The notes under the pieces are model-generated. The model made no database searches and was not told where the DNA came from. It saw nothing but the letters and a program-made list of their open reading frames with translations. From Jeotgalicoccus aerolatus (lineage in GTDB: Bacteria; Bacillota; Bacilli; Staphylococcales; Salinicoccaceae), in the NCBI RefSeq assembly GCF_014635205.1, contig NZ_BMCN01000001.1, positions 930,001 to 994,000 of the forward strand: 64,000 nucleotides of DNA, given 5' to 3'. A program made the translations under genes and the position numbers. Shown in pieces: positions 45,443 to 54,275 of the stretch (its first letter is position 1; the number at the start of each line of letters is the position of its first letter).

Positions 45443-47026
45443 TTATGTGTTCTGTTTAGTTACCGGCCGGTACATAAACTTCACGATAATGAAGACTACA
45501 ATCAGCCCGGCGAGAACACCCGTTAGGGCCAGCATAACATTTGCAGTCATACCGAGAATAATAAAGCCGACCAGGCCGATTAAGGCTGAAATTACAGCAT
45601 AAGGCAGTTGTGTCATAACGTGAACGATGTGGTCACTGCCCGATCCTGTTGACGACAGAATCGTCGAGTCTGAAATCGGTGAACAGTGGTCTCCGAATAC
45701 AGCACCTGCAAGCACTGCAGCAACACTCGGCAGCAGCAGTTCTGTTTCGCCGAGTGAAATAATAATTTCACCGGCAACAGGAATCAGAATACCAAATGAT
45801 CCCCAGCTTGTTCCGGTAGCCATCGCCATAATACACGCTACAATAAATATAACACCCGGCAGCAGTTCAACCGGAAGACTGGAACTTTCAACCATGGCAC
45901 CCAGGAGCTCTCCTGTACCGAGCTCGCTGATTAAGCCGCCGATCATCCAGGCAAATGTTAACACTAACATCGCTGGGAACATCGCCAGAAAGCCTGTTTT
46001 AATGCCCAGTAAAATGTGTCTGCCGCTGAAGTCATCGTCACCTTTAGTATGTTTAAAGTAATAAAACATAGTCAGTATCAGACCGACAATGCCCCCTGCC
46101 ACTAATGAATGTGTAATCAGTGTGTTTTCCATAACCGAAAATACGCTCCAGCTGCCGCCTTCAAGTGCACCAGTAATGTACATCGCAATAACAACAGTCA
46201 CTGCAAGTGCGATAATCGGCACGATTAAAGCCGTAGCTCCTGACCCTTCATGAACAGGCAGTTCATCTTCCTGTTCTGCAAATTCTGGTACTTTATCACG
46301 CAGAATCCCTTCATTGATTGCAAGTTCTTCCTGTTTTCTCATCGGTCCAATATCAAATTTAAAGATAACAACGATAAACATCATAATAATTGCTGAAATG
46401 ACATAAAAGTTCATTGGCACCATATACATAAAGCTTTGGAATGGTGAAATATTTGTCGTTCCTGCAGCCACCAGGAGTGGTGCCGTCAGTCCCATAATTC
46501 CCGCACCCCAGCTTGATACCGGCATCATTACTGCAACCGGTGATGCAGTCGTATCGACCATATAGGCCAATTTAGCTCTTGAAATTTTATATTTATCTGT
46601 AATTGGTTTGGCAACCTGGCCAACAATTAAAGCGCTGAAGTAATCATCGATGAATACGATAATTCCTAAGACAGCGGTCATTAAACCTGCACCGCGGCGC
46701 GATTTAACTTTTGTCAGTGCCCAATTGGTAAAGGCCCGCGCACCGCCTGACATATTCATAAATGCGGTCATTATTCCAAGCAGTGTTAAGAAAATTAATA
46801 TGTAAGCATTCCACGTATTCAATCCGCCGTCTTCAATAAAGATCGCTATAAATGAATCAAACACCAGACGGAAAAATTCTCCAAAGTGTCCGTTCGCTAT
46901 AACAAATGCCGAGGTAATAATGCCGGCACCTAAACTGATTCCGACTTTTCTCGTTACGATGACGAGTAAAAGCGTTAATAAGGGGGGAATAAGCGGCATG
47001 TATTCCCAGTTTAAAAATGATTCCAT
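45443..47026 (-). CDS. NhaC-family transporter, probable lysine transporter
   Basis: 527 residues, about 12-13 membrane helices, NhaC/ArsB-like fold. V-F-I-D-D-Y-F-S-A-L near residue 125 and G-D-H-C-S-P-I-S-D-S-T near 415 are typical of the family. By fold it would be called a Na+/H+ antiporter, but it sits directly behind a lysine riboswitch, and NhaC-family members under L-box control (YvsH, LysW) are regarded as lysine transporters. That makes lysine import the better inference. ATG 47026 follows AGGAGG by seven bases; the 47050 start lies upstream of it. Confidence 0.8.
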   Translation of the reverse strand: MESFLNWEYMPLIPPLLTLLLVIVTRKVGISLGAGIITSAFVIANGHFGEFFRLVFDSFIAIFIEDGGLNTWNAYILIFLTLLGIMTAFMNMSGGARAFTNWALTKVKSRRGAGLMTAVLGIIVFIDDYFSALIVGQVAKPITDKYKISRAKLAYMVDTTASPVAVMMPVSSWGAGIMGLTAPLLVAAGTTNISPFQSFMYMVPMNFYVISAIIMMFIVVIFKFDIGPMRKQEELAINEGILRDKVPEFAEQEDELPVHEGSGATALIVPIIALAVTVVIAMYITGALEGGSWSVFSVMENTLITHSLVAGGIVGLILTMFYYFKHTKGDDDFSGRHILLGIKTGFLAMFPAMLVLTFAWMIGGLISELGTGELLGAMVESSSLPVELLPGVIFIVACIMAMATGTSWGSFGILIPVAGEIIISLGETELLLPSVAAVLAGAVFGDHCSPISDSTILSSTGSGSDHIVHVMTQLPYAVISALIGLVGFIILGMTANVMLALTGVLAGLIVVFIIVKFMYRPVTKQNT

Positions 47027-47056
47027 CTTTTTTCCTCCTAAAATTTTCAATAAAAA

Positions 47057-47266
47057 AAATCATAAATACGTTAATATATGCACGCATTTATGATTCATCT
47101 ATTAAATGTAGCGCATCATATCACTGACAGTGCCCAGCCTCTTAAACTGAACCCCAGAAACGATACCTGCCGATATCTTTCTTCGGCACTTTCCCCTTTT
47201 AAGTATTCTCCAAACGCATGCCTGCTGAAATACTTTACTGTTGAAAAGTGCAACCTCTACTTTTTT
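47057..47266 (-). promoter_or_regulatory. Lysine riboswitch (L-box) with terminator
   Basis: Minus strand. GTAGAGGTTGC at the 5' side and GCGCTAC at the 3' side close P1. In between are the conserved AAGTA, GGAGAATACTT, AAAAGGGGAAAGTGCCGAAG, TTTCTGGG and CTGGGCACTGTCA segments, which match the L-box core closely. It is followed by a terminator hairpin AATCATAAAT / ATTTATGATT and an eight-T run at about 47057-47096. Lysine binding should favour termination and switch off the downstream transporter. Confidence 0.92.
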
Positions 47267-47312
47267 ATTTATTCAATTGTTATACAGTATAGCATACATC
47301 AGCCCAAACAGA

Positions 47313-48632
47313 CTACAGGTAATTAATATATTGTTTGACAATATCGCGGAGCAGGTCCGGCATAATGTATTCTTTCTTCGAATATCTGAACTGCGGGAAG
47401 ATCCTTCCGAAAGTATACATATCAAGCGTTCCGAGTGTATATGTTTTCTTTTCATCTATCAGTTCTTCTCCGATAAAATACTCGCGTTCAGATTGTACAT
47501 AACTTATATTGTCTGTGACAAAACAACCGAAAATATCCCCTCTGAAACCGAGTCCCCGTACAATTTCATCTTTGTATTCGTGGCGGTTTGCCTGGGTAAA
47601 TATTTCTTTCATTTCACGGCCGGTCAATTCAATTTTAACAGCGTTAATCGCATGCGGCAGCACTTTATGAAGCGAATACTCTGTCAGCACGCCGCCTTCA
47701 AATGGACTCGCAATCAAACCCGTATGAATCAGCCCGGCATCACTCTTCGTAAAATCTTTAAGAATATAAGCAAGGAGCGAGCTGAAGCGCCCGGCAGAAT
47801 ACAGTCTGCGATCAATCGGCAAAGCATCTTTTTTAATAACCATATCCTTTAAGATTGCTTTTCCTTTATTATAATAATCATTTTCTACCTGTGATAATAT
47901 ATCCGATTCGATCAGCACAGCTTTTTTATTGACCAGCTGACTGCCTTCAAATTCAAGCGTCACTTCACCGATATACTCACCGTATCTCCCCGCGGCTGCC
48001 AGCAGCACACCATTAATATATTCACCTTTTTCAAAATGATGATGCGTATGCGACGATAATATCAAATCGATTTCCGGAAACTTATTCGCAAGTGTTTCAT
48101 CATCATACATGCCTAAGTGACTCATCATAATGATGACATCCACTTGAGGTTTAAGTTCCTGTAAATATTTTTCGATTCTTTCAAATGCACCTTCAACTTC
48201 CCAGTCCAAAGCCAAATAGAAAGGTGTAAACTCAACAGTCGCAGCGATAAAGCCAATCTTAATTCCGTTTGTTTCTTTAATTGTGTACGGTTTAAAAAAT
48301 GGTTCCTGTGTGCCGACTTCACGCAAGTTCGCACAGATGACATCAAAATCAGCATCATCGTATAAATGTTTCAGCTGATTTTTAGTCAGTGTAATCCCTT
48401 CATTATTTCCAAGTGTTGCAACATCGCATGTCGCCTGATTCAACAGTTCAATATTACCTTTGCCGAGTGTCGCTTCCGTGTATGGATGAGAGCGGTCAAC
48501 GTGATCGCCAATATCAACATAGAACATATTATCTCTGTACTGGCGTCTTTTATTTTTAATGAAGCTGGTGAACTTCATGTAATTATGTAATGCACTGTGT
48601 ATATCATTAGTATGATAAATTTTCACTTCCAT
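47313..48632 (-). CDS. Metallophosphatase/5'-nucleotidase-family protein, YunD-like
   Basis: 439 residues with no signal peptide, so cytosolic, unlike the secreted UshA-type nucleotidases. Calcineurin-like motifs are H-T-N-D-I-H-S at residue 7, G-D-H-V-D-R-S, G-N-N-E-G, M-S-H-L-G and S-S-H-T-H-H-H. The C-terminal 5'-nucleotidase domain contains the conserved N-A-V-K-I-E and F-G-R-I-F-P. Substrate is unknown. It is the last gene of yunF-yunE-yunD. Confidence 0.82.
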   Translation of the reverse strand: MEVKIYHTNDIHSALHNYMKFTSFIKNKRRQYRDNMFYVDIGDHVDRSHPYTEATLGKGNIELLNQATCDVATLGNNEGITLTKNQLKHLYDDADFDVICANLREVGTQEPFFKPYTIKETNGIKIGFIAATVEFTPFYLALDWEVEGAFERIEKYLQELKPQVDVIIMMSHLGMYDDETLANKFPEIDLILSSHTHHHFEKGEYINGVLLAAAGRYGEYIGEVTLEFEGSQLVNKKAVLIESDILSQVENDYYNKGKAILKDMVIKKDALPIDRRLYSAGRFSSLLAYILKDFTKSDAGLIHTGLIASPFEGGVLTEYSLHKVLPHAINAVKIELTGREMKEIFTQANRHEYKDEIVRGLGFRGDIFGCFVTDNISYVQSEREYFIGEELIDEKKTYTLGTLDMYTFGRIFPQFRYSKKEYIMPDLLRDIVKQYINYL

Positions 48633-48643
48633 ACGAGCACTCC

Positions 48644-49465
48644 TTAAAGAATTGTTTGTAGAATTAAGTACACTCCGAGAATAAACAGCACGGTGCGGAG
48701 AATCACAACTAAACCGTCAGAACTGAATCGCTGATTAATTTTCACACCGATATTGGCACCGATTACAGCTGCTGGCACGAGTAATATAATATAAAAGTAC
48801 ACGACGTTATTCTGCAGCACGTGACCAAAGGCCGACGACACGCCGGAGAAAAAGACCATCATCATACTCGTACCGATTGCGATTGCCGGCGGCATGCGAA
48901 AGACCATAAGCATTAACGGCGTCATCAGTACTCCGCCGCCGATACCGAACAAGCCGGTAATAAAGCCGACGACAAACGTAATAGAAATTGCGAGATAAGG
49001 GGGAAAACCGTAGTGATATATATTCCCCATATTATCGCGGTGAGGTTTTAAATATTTAGGGTTCTGGAAGATTTTCATCGGTTTGATTTTATTTCTTATC
49101 ACTAGCAATATGCTGATAAAAATTAAAAACATACCGAAATATAAATTAAAGCTGTCTACTGTAAACAGGCTGCTGGCATAAGATCCGGCGAAGGCGCCCG
49201 GCATCAGTCCAATGAGAAATAATATACCATTCTGCTTGTCTACCTGATTTTTTTTGGCATAAGATATCATCGCACTCATACCTGTAAATATTAACAGCAT
49301 ACTCGACGTTCCGACGGCAGTCTGCGGTGTGATTGATGGTAAAATTCCAAGCGTTACACCGAAAAACATTAATGCCGGCACGACGATAACACCCCCGCCG
49401 ATACCGACGAGAGAACCCAGTATTGAAGACAGTAAACCGATCAGTATTAGCACTAATACTTCCAT
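48644..49465 (-). CDS. TauE/SafE-family membrane transporter, YunE-like
   Basis: 273 residues, about eight helices in two homologous halves, each opening with a glycine-rich loop: L-V-G-I-G-G-G-V-I-V-V-P near residue 20 and L-F-G-I-G-G-G-V-L-M-T-P near 170. The family exports sulfite or organosulfonate-derived anions, but most members have no proven substrate. It lies between the yunD and yunF homologues. Confidence 0.85.
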   Translation of the reverse strand: MEVLVLILIGLLSSILGSLVGIGGGVIVVPALMFFGVTLGILPSITPQTAVGTSSMLLIFTGMSAMISYAKKNQVDKQNGILFLIGLMPGAFAGSYASSLFTVDSFNLYFGMFLIFISILLVIRNKIKPMKIFQNPKYLKPHRDNMGNIYHYGFPPYLAISITFVVGFITGLFGIGGGVLMTPLMLMVFRMPPAIAIGTSMMMVFFSGVSSAFGHVLQNNVVYFYIILLVPAAVIGANIGVKINQRFSSDGLVVILRTVLFILGVYLILQTIL

Positions 49466-49477
49466 GACCCCAGCCCC

Positions 49478-50326
49478 TTAGAATAGTTTCAGCTGCTTCG
49501 GTGCAAGACCGCTGTATTCTATATTCAGCATGCTGATAAACTCTTTTGCATTTTTTGCTGCGTGCCCCCCTGAATTATTGTTAAATACAATATATATATC
49601 TTTGGTTTTATGCTGCAGAATATTGACCTGCTTTTGTAACCACTCGAGTTCCTTTCTGTTATAATCATATAAATATCGGACATCCCGCCACTCTTCAGAT
49701 GTACGGTTCTGCTGAGTCCAGCCGTGAACATTCCTGCCGTGCAGGCGGATAAAAGCAGTGTCATCTGTTACACGGTTAACGAAGGGAACCGAGCCGATGC
49801 CGGCCTGCGGCTCATCGCATATACTGTGAATAACATTCCCGCTGTGTAGAAATTCGAGCGTATCTTCTTTATAATTATCTTGAAACCACGTCTGATTGCG
49901 GAATTCCACTGCAACTTTAAATGGTTTCAGCAGTTCAGCCGCAAATTTAACGTAACGGATGTTTTTACTGTTAATGTCAAACCACGGCGGAAACTGCAGC
50001 AGGACAAAAGTGAGTTTATTTCTATCATACATAGGCATCAGCATTTCTTTATATGCACTGAATACATCTTTTATAGAATCGTAATGCTCGCGGTAATCAC
50101 TGTGCCCCGTCATAAACTGGTGTGCTTTTACCGCAAATTTAAACGTGTCAGGCGTCTCATTGCACCACTTTTCTATAGTGGACTGACGCTGGACTGCATA
50201 ATATGTTGAATCGAGTTCAACAATTGGAAAATGTGACGCATATGTAATTAATTTATCTTTTTTATTTGATAGCTCAGTGTAGAGCGAATCGTGATCGCCC
50301 CACCCTGTCAGTCCTATATAAATCAT
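49478..50326 (-). CDS. DUF72 family protein, YunF-like
   Basis: 282 residues, predicted TIM barrel. I-G-L-T-G-W-G-D-H at the N terminus, E-L-D-S-T-Y-Y near residue 37, A-V-E-F-R-N-Q-T-W in the middle and Y-I-V-F-N-N-N-S-G-G-H-A-A-K-N-A near the end are the DUF72 hallmarks. Function is unknown. It is first in the operon with the yunE and yunD homologues, a grouping shared with Bacillus. Confidence 0.82.
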   Translation of the reverse strand: MIYIGLTGWGDHDSLYTELSNKKDKLITYASHFPIVELDSTYYAVQRQSTIEKWCNETPDTFKFAVKAHQFMTGHSDYREHYDSIKDVFSAYKEMLMPMYDRNKLTFVLLQFPPWFDINSKNIRYVKFAAELLKPFKVAVEFRNQTWFQDNYKEDTLEFLHSGNVIHSICDEPQAGIGSVPFVNRVTDDTAFIRLHGRNVHGWTQQNRTSEEWRDVRYLYDYNRKELEWLQKQVNILQHKTKDIYIVFNNNSGGHAAKNAKEFISMLNIEYSGLAPKQLKLF

Positions 50327-50375
50327 TAAATCACCTTACTTCATTTTAGCACATTTACTTGGGAGGATATTAATC

Positions 50376-51077
50376 ATGGAGATTATTGAATTTAAAAATG
50401 TCAGCCATCGGGAAATACTACATAATATCTCAGGGTATTTCCGCGAAAATAAAATTACGACATTTATTGGCCCGAGCGGTGCGGGCAAAACGACATGCTT
50501 GAAACATATCAACGGCCTCTTGTCTCCAGATTCCGGCGATGTATTTTACCGCGGTGAAAATATCGCTTCAGCAGATATCATCTCGCTCAGAAAGAAAGCC
50601 GGCATGGCTTTTCAAAGTGCACCAATGCTTGCAGGCACCGTATACGATAATTTAAATTTACCGTTAAAAATCTTTAACAAAGAACTGAATCAGGGCCGCG
50701 CTGTTAAACTCCTTGAAATGGTTGATCTCGACAAAAGTTTTTTACAGCGTAAAATTAATAAACTATCCGGCGGAGAAAAGAGCCGGGTTTCTTTAGCCAG
50801 GACTTTCGTTTCAAAACCTGAAGTGCTGCTGCTCGATGAAATCACGTCCAGCCTTGACTATACACTTGTTAGAGATATCGAACGTCTCGTTAAAAAACTG
50901 CAGCAGGAACATAATTTAACAGTCGTCTGGATCACCCACGATCTGGCCCAGGCTGAACGTGTCAGCGATGATATTTGGTTTTTAAATCAGGGCGAGCTGC
51001 TGCTTCAAGGCCCGATTGATTCACTGTACAGTTCTAGTAACACTATTATACAGCAATTTCTAAGGGGTGAACGCTGA
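50376..51077 (+). CDS. fetA: ABC transporter ATP-binding protein, FetA-like
   Basis: 233 residues. Walker A is G-P-S-G-A-G-K-T-T near residue 33, followed by the Q-loop A-F-Q-S-A-P, signature L-S-G-G-E-K-S-R, Walker B L-L-L-D-E-I-T-S-S-L-D and H-loop W-I-T-H-D. Paired with a FetB-type permease, so probably the ATPase of the putative iron exporter known in E. coli as FetAB. GGGAGG precedes the ATG. The fetB ATG overlaps its stop (TGATG). Confidence 0.82.
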   Translation: MEIIEFKNVSHREILHNISGYFRENKITTFIGPSGAGKTTCLKHINGLLSPDSGDVFYRGENIASADIISLRKKAGMAFQSAPMLAGTVYDNLNLPLKIFNKELNQGRAVKLLEMVDLDKSFLQRKINKLSGGEKSRVSLARTFVSKPEVLLLDEITSSLDYTLVRDIERLVKKLQQEHNLTVVWITHDLAQAERVSDDIWFLNQGELLLQGPIDSLYSSSNTIIQQFLRGER

Positions 51078-51832
51078 TGGGCTTTCAGGAACTTCTGCTC
51101 TCCGGGATATTTGTTATCATTCCGCTTGTCATTGTCGTTGTGCTGAAGCTCGGCTTAACGAAAGATATTTTAATCGCCTCAGTCCGTTCGATTATACAGC
51201 TGCTTATCGTCGGTATGATACTGACCTTTGTTTTCGACAGCGACAGTATTATATATATGCTGCTGATGATAATAGTGATGATTGCTGCTGCCAGTCAAAA
51301 TGTCATTAAGAAGGGCGTTCGTATTCCCGGGATCAAATGGATTATAATCTTAACGCTGACAGTAGTCGAAGCAGTCTCCATGATAATAATGCTGGGCTTC
51401 GGCATTATCGATTTTATCCCCCAGCAGATTATTCCGATCAGCGGAATGCTGATTGGTAACTGCATGGTGCTGTCACTCTTATTCGTCAATAAATTTACAG
51501 ATGAGCTGGAAAACAGCGAGGAAATGATTGAATTGATTTTGTCATTTGGCGGTGAGCCAAAAGATGCGGTGTCCCGCAGTTTAAAATCAGCGATCCAAAC
51601 GAGCATGATTCCTACGATCGAATCCCAGAAAACAATCGGTCTCGTCCAGCTTCCAGGCATGATGAGCGGACTGATTATCGGCGGTGCCGCACCGATGGAA
51701 GCCGTCATGTATCAGCTGCTTATCCTATTTTTAATACTTACTAACGCCACTGCGGCTTCTGTGATGGTCGGTTATTTATCTTATCCGAAACTGTTTAACA
51801 GCCGTCTGCAGTATATTGGTTTAAAAAAATGA
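51077..51832 (+). CDS. fetB: FetB-type permease (UPF0014)
   Basis: 251 residues, seven hydrophobic segments, UPF0014/FetB family. R-S-I-I-Q-L-L-I-V-G-M near residue 37, G-M-L-I-G-N-C-M, and L-P-G-M-M-S-G-L-I-I-G-G-A-A-P-M are family blocks. FetAB in E. coli exports iron and protects from peroxide; the substrate here is inferred. It overlaps fetA by one base and the next gene by four. Confidence 0.82.
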   Translation: MGFQELLLSGIFVIIPLVIVVVLKLGLTKDILIASVRSIIQLLIVGMILTFVFDSDSIIYMLLMIIVMIAAASQNVIKKGVRIPGIKWIIILTLTVVEAVSMIIMLGFGIIDFIPQQIIPISGMLIGNCMVLSLLFVNKFTDELENSEEMIELILSFGGEPKDAVSRSLKSAIQTSMIPTIESQKTIGLVQLPGMMSGLIIGGAAPMEAVMYQLLILFLILTNATAASVMVGYLSYPKLFNSRLQYIGLKK

Positions 51833-52761
51833 ATAAAGGCAAGACTGCTATGAAAAATCCTACTCATATTAAAGGTTTAATATTTGTTATTATCGGTGCT
51901 TCTCTGTGGGGTATCGGGGGCACTGCGTCCGACTATATTTTTACAGCGACACCTGTCGATGTAAACTGGTACGTCACCGCAAGACTGACTATCAGCGGTA
52001 TTATCTTATTATCTATATACACTTTATTTTTCCGCCGGAAACATCGGACGGTGTGGAATAAGCATACTGTCTTAATGTTTGCCGTCTATTCCATCTTCGG
52101 CATGACGATGGTTCAGTATACATTTATGGCTGCAATCGGCTTTGGAAACGCTGCAATTGCGACTGTGCTGCAGTGTACCGGACCAATCTATATCATTCTT
52201 TATGCAGTAATGAAAAAGTACAAACCTTGGACGAAAGCCGAAGCATTGATTATCGCTGCAATGATTATCGGCGTGATCCTGATAGCGACAAACGGTAATC
52301 TGACGAATCTCGCTGTATCACCTGCTGCACTGATGTTCGGACTCGCATCCGGTGTTGCACTTGCGTATTACACGCTCCATGCACCGGTACTGCTGCAGGT
52401 TATCCATCCGCTCCAGCTCGTCGGCGGTTCAATGCTGACAGGCGGTATTCTAATGAACTTTATTCATCCGATCTGGGTGTTCGATTTCTCATTTGACTGG
52501 ACTGCAATGCAGGTTATTATTCTTGCACTGTCCATTTTGCTCGGTACAACACTCGCATTCTACCTGTATATAACAAGCATGAAATACATCAGTTCAACAG
52601 AAGCCGGCATACTTGGTCTCCTGGAGCCGGTATCTGCAGTACTGACATCTGTCTTACTCCTAAATGTCGGCCTCGGCATGTATCAGGCTGCAGGTATTAT
52701 TCTGATTCTCGGGGTCGGGGTATTTATCAGTACAAGAAAAGCCGAAACAGTGCAACATTAA
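51829..52761 (+). CDS. EamA/DMT-superfamily transporter
   Basis: 310 residues, ten membrane helices in two EamA repeats (about 14-140 and 155-295). A-S-L-W-G-I-G-G opens the first repeat and T-E-A-G-I-L-G-L-L-E-P-V-S-A-V lies in the second, typical of drug/metabolite exporters such as YcxC. Substrate is unknown. The ATG overlaps the fetB stop by four bases, so it is cotranscribed with fetAB; a second in-frame ATG (51850) is possible. Confidence 0.8.
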   Translation: MNKGKTAMKNPTHIKGLIFVIIGASLWGIGGTASDYIFTATPVDVNWYVTARLTISGIILLSIYTLFFRRKHRTVWNKHTVLMFAVYSIFGMTMVQYTFMAAIGFGNAAIATVLQCTGPIYIILYAVMKKYKPWTKAEALIIAAMIIGVILIATNGNLTNLAVSPAALMFGLASGVALAYYTLHAPVLLQVIHPLQLVGGSMLTGGILMNFIHPIWVFDFSFDWTAMQVIILALSILLGTTLAFYLYITSMKYISSTEAGILGLLEPVSAVLTSVLLLNVGLGMYQAAGIILILGVGVFISTRKAETVQH

Positions 52762-52767
52762 ATGAAC

Positions 52768-52808
52768 AGCAAAAATCCGCTCCCATAACGGGAACGGATT
52801 ATTTTATT
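52768..52808. terminator. Bidirectional terminator between the EamA gene and the xylose transporter gene
   Basis: Hairpin AATCCG-C-TCCC / GGGA-A-CGGATT with one internal mismatch, flanked by AAAAA and TTATTTTATTT; the genes are convergent. Confidence 0.8.
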
Positions 52809-52812
52809 TCTA

Positions 52813-54255
52813 TTATTTAGTCTCCAAAGCATTTTCGCCAGAAAGCGCTTCTGAAGTATCTTCTTTTTTCTTCCACAGTTTTTCAAGTTCCTCAAGAGTT
52901 TTACCTTTAGTTTCAGGCAGGAACTTCCAGACGAACAGTCCTGACAGTACACACATCAGACCGTAGAAGCCGTATGTCATCGCACCGCTGACTTCCATCA
53001 TGTACGGGTAGAATGAAGTAATGGTAAAGTTTGCAAGCCATTGTACCGCAACTGCGATTGCCATAGCAGCACCTCTGATTCTGTTAGGGAATATTTCTGA
53101 TAATACAACCCAGACAATTGGTCCCCAGCTCATCATGAACGATGCTGTAAATATTACGATAAAGATTAGTGTTGATATACCGATTACGTTAAACGCTGAC
53201 AGCATGCTGACCCCGCCCATACCGATTGCCATACCGATTGAACCGATAATCAGAAGCGGTTTTCTTCCAATCTTATCAACATATTTAATAGCAATAAGTG
53301 TAAAAATTACGTTTACAAGTCCCATTACTACTGTCTGCACCATCGATGCATCAGCACCTGCACCCAAATCTTCGAAAATTCTTGGAGCATAGTAAAGTGC
53401 AACGTTGATACCGATAAACTGCTGGAAGAACGACACCATAATACCGACAATAATCACTGTTTTACCAAATGCAAACAGCGGAGTTTTCTTTATATTTTTC
53501 TCAAGATTACGTGTTTGAACAATGTCTGCAAGCACTTTTTTAGAGTGATCTGCAGAATGATAAATTCGGTTTAATACAGCCATCGCTTTATCATCCTGTT
53601 TGTTAAGCGCAAGATATCTCGGTGTTTCCGGCACTGCAAACAGCAGCAGGAAGAACAGAAGTGCCGGTACTGCCTCTGTCAGGAACATGTATCTCCAGCC
53701 CATAGTTTCAATCCATGCTGCAGATTCCCCAAAAGCGATGCCGTAGTTAACAAAATAAACGACCAGCATACCGAAAATAATTGCGAACTGGTTCCATGAA
53801 ACGAGTCTTCCCCTGATGCCTGACGGTGCCATTTCCCCGATGAACATAGGTGTTACAGCTGATGCCAGCCCGACACCGATACCGCCGATAATACGGTAAA
53901 TATTAAACATAATCAAAAGTCCGAGACTTGCTTCTCCCACTTCAAAGAATAAGAGTTCAGGATACGCTGAAAGTAACGCTGAAATTGCAAGTAGAACAGC
54001 TGCAAGCTGCAGTGATCTTTTTCTTCCAAGACTTCCTGCAATTTTACCTGAAAGTAGTCCACCGATTACACACCCGATTAATGCACTCGATACTGTTACC
54101 CCGTGTATGAATGAATTATAGTCGGCTGTTATGTATTGCTGAAGGGATTGTTCTGCTCCGGATATAACAGCTGTGTCATAACCAAATAATAATCCTCCCA
54201 GTGTTGCGATTAACGTCATAGTGATTAAAAATTTCACATTATAATGCGGTTCCAT
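52813..54255 (-). CDS. Sugar:H+ symporter of the MFS, probable xylose transporter
   Basis: 480 residues, 12 membrane helices. Sugar-porter signatures seen are G-G-L-L-F-G-Y-D-T-A-V-I-S-G-A in helix 1, G-R-K-R-S after helix 2, P-E-T-P-R-Y-L mid-loop, D-K-I-G-R-K-P-L, and the C-terminal P-E-T-K-G-K-T-L-E-E-L-E. The overall pattern is close to E. coli XylE. It is third gene after xylA and xylB, which makes xylose the likely substrate. ATG at 54255 is preferred over the GTG just before it. Confidence 0.88.
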   Translation of the reverse strand: MEPHYNVKFLITMTLIATLGGLLFGYDTAVISGAEQSLQQYITADYNSFIHGVTVSSALIGCVIGGLLSGKIAGSLGRKRSLQLAAVLLAISALLSAYPELLFFEVGEASLGLLIMFNIYRIIGGIGVGLASAVTPMFIGEMAPSGIRGRLVSWNQFAIIFGMLVVYFVNYGIAFGESAAWIETMGWRYMFLTEAVPALLFFLLLFAVPETPRYLALNKQDDKAMAVLNRIYHSADHSKKVLADIVQTRNLEKNIKKTPLFAFGKTVIIVGIMVSFFQQFIGINVALYYAPRIFEDLGAGADASMVQTVVMGLVNVIFTLIAIKYVDKIGRKPLLIIGSIGMAIGMGGVSMLSAFNVIGISTLIFIVIFTASFMMSWGPIVWVVLSEIFPNRIRGAAMAIAVAVQWLANFTITSFYPYMMEVSGAMTYGFYGLMCVLSGLFVWKFLPETKGKTLEELEKLWKKKEDTSEALSGENALETK

Positions 54256-54275
54256 CACATGACACCCCCAAAGTT

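Noticed and set aside
45443-47026. Plain Na+/H+ antiporter NhaC
   Set aside because: The lysine riboswitch directly upstream makes amino-acid transport the better call, though the fold is the same.
47241-47852. 203-residue open frame on the plus strand
   Set aside because: It lies opposite the clear yunD homologue and the lysine riboswitch promoter region, has no ribosome site and no recognisable domain.
52834-52850. cre-like AGAAAGCGCTTCTG near the end of the xylose transporter gene
   Set aside because: It is inside the last codons of the gene, far from any promoter, and mismatches the cre pattern at three outer positions.
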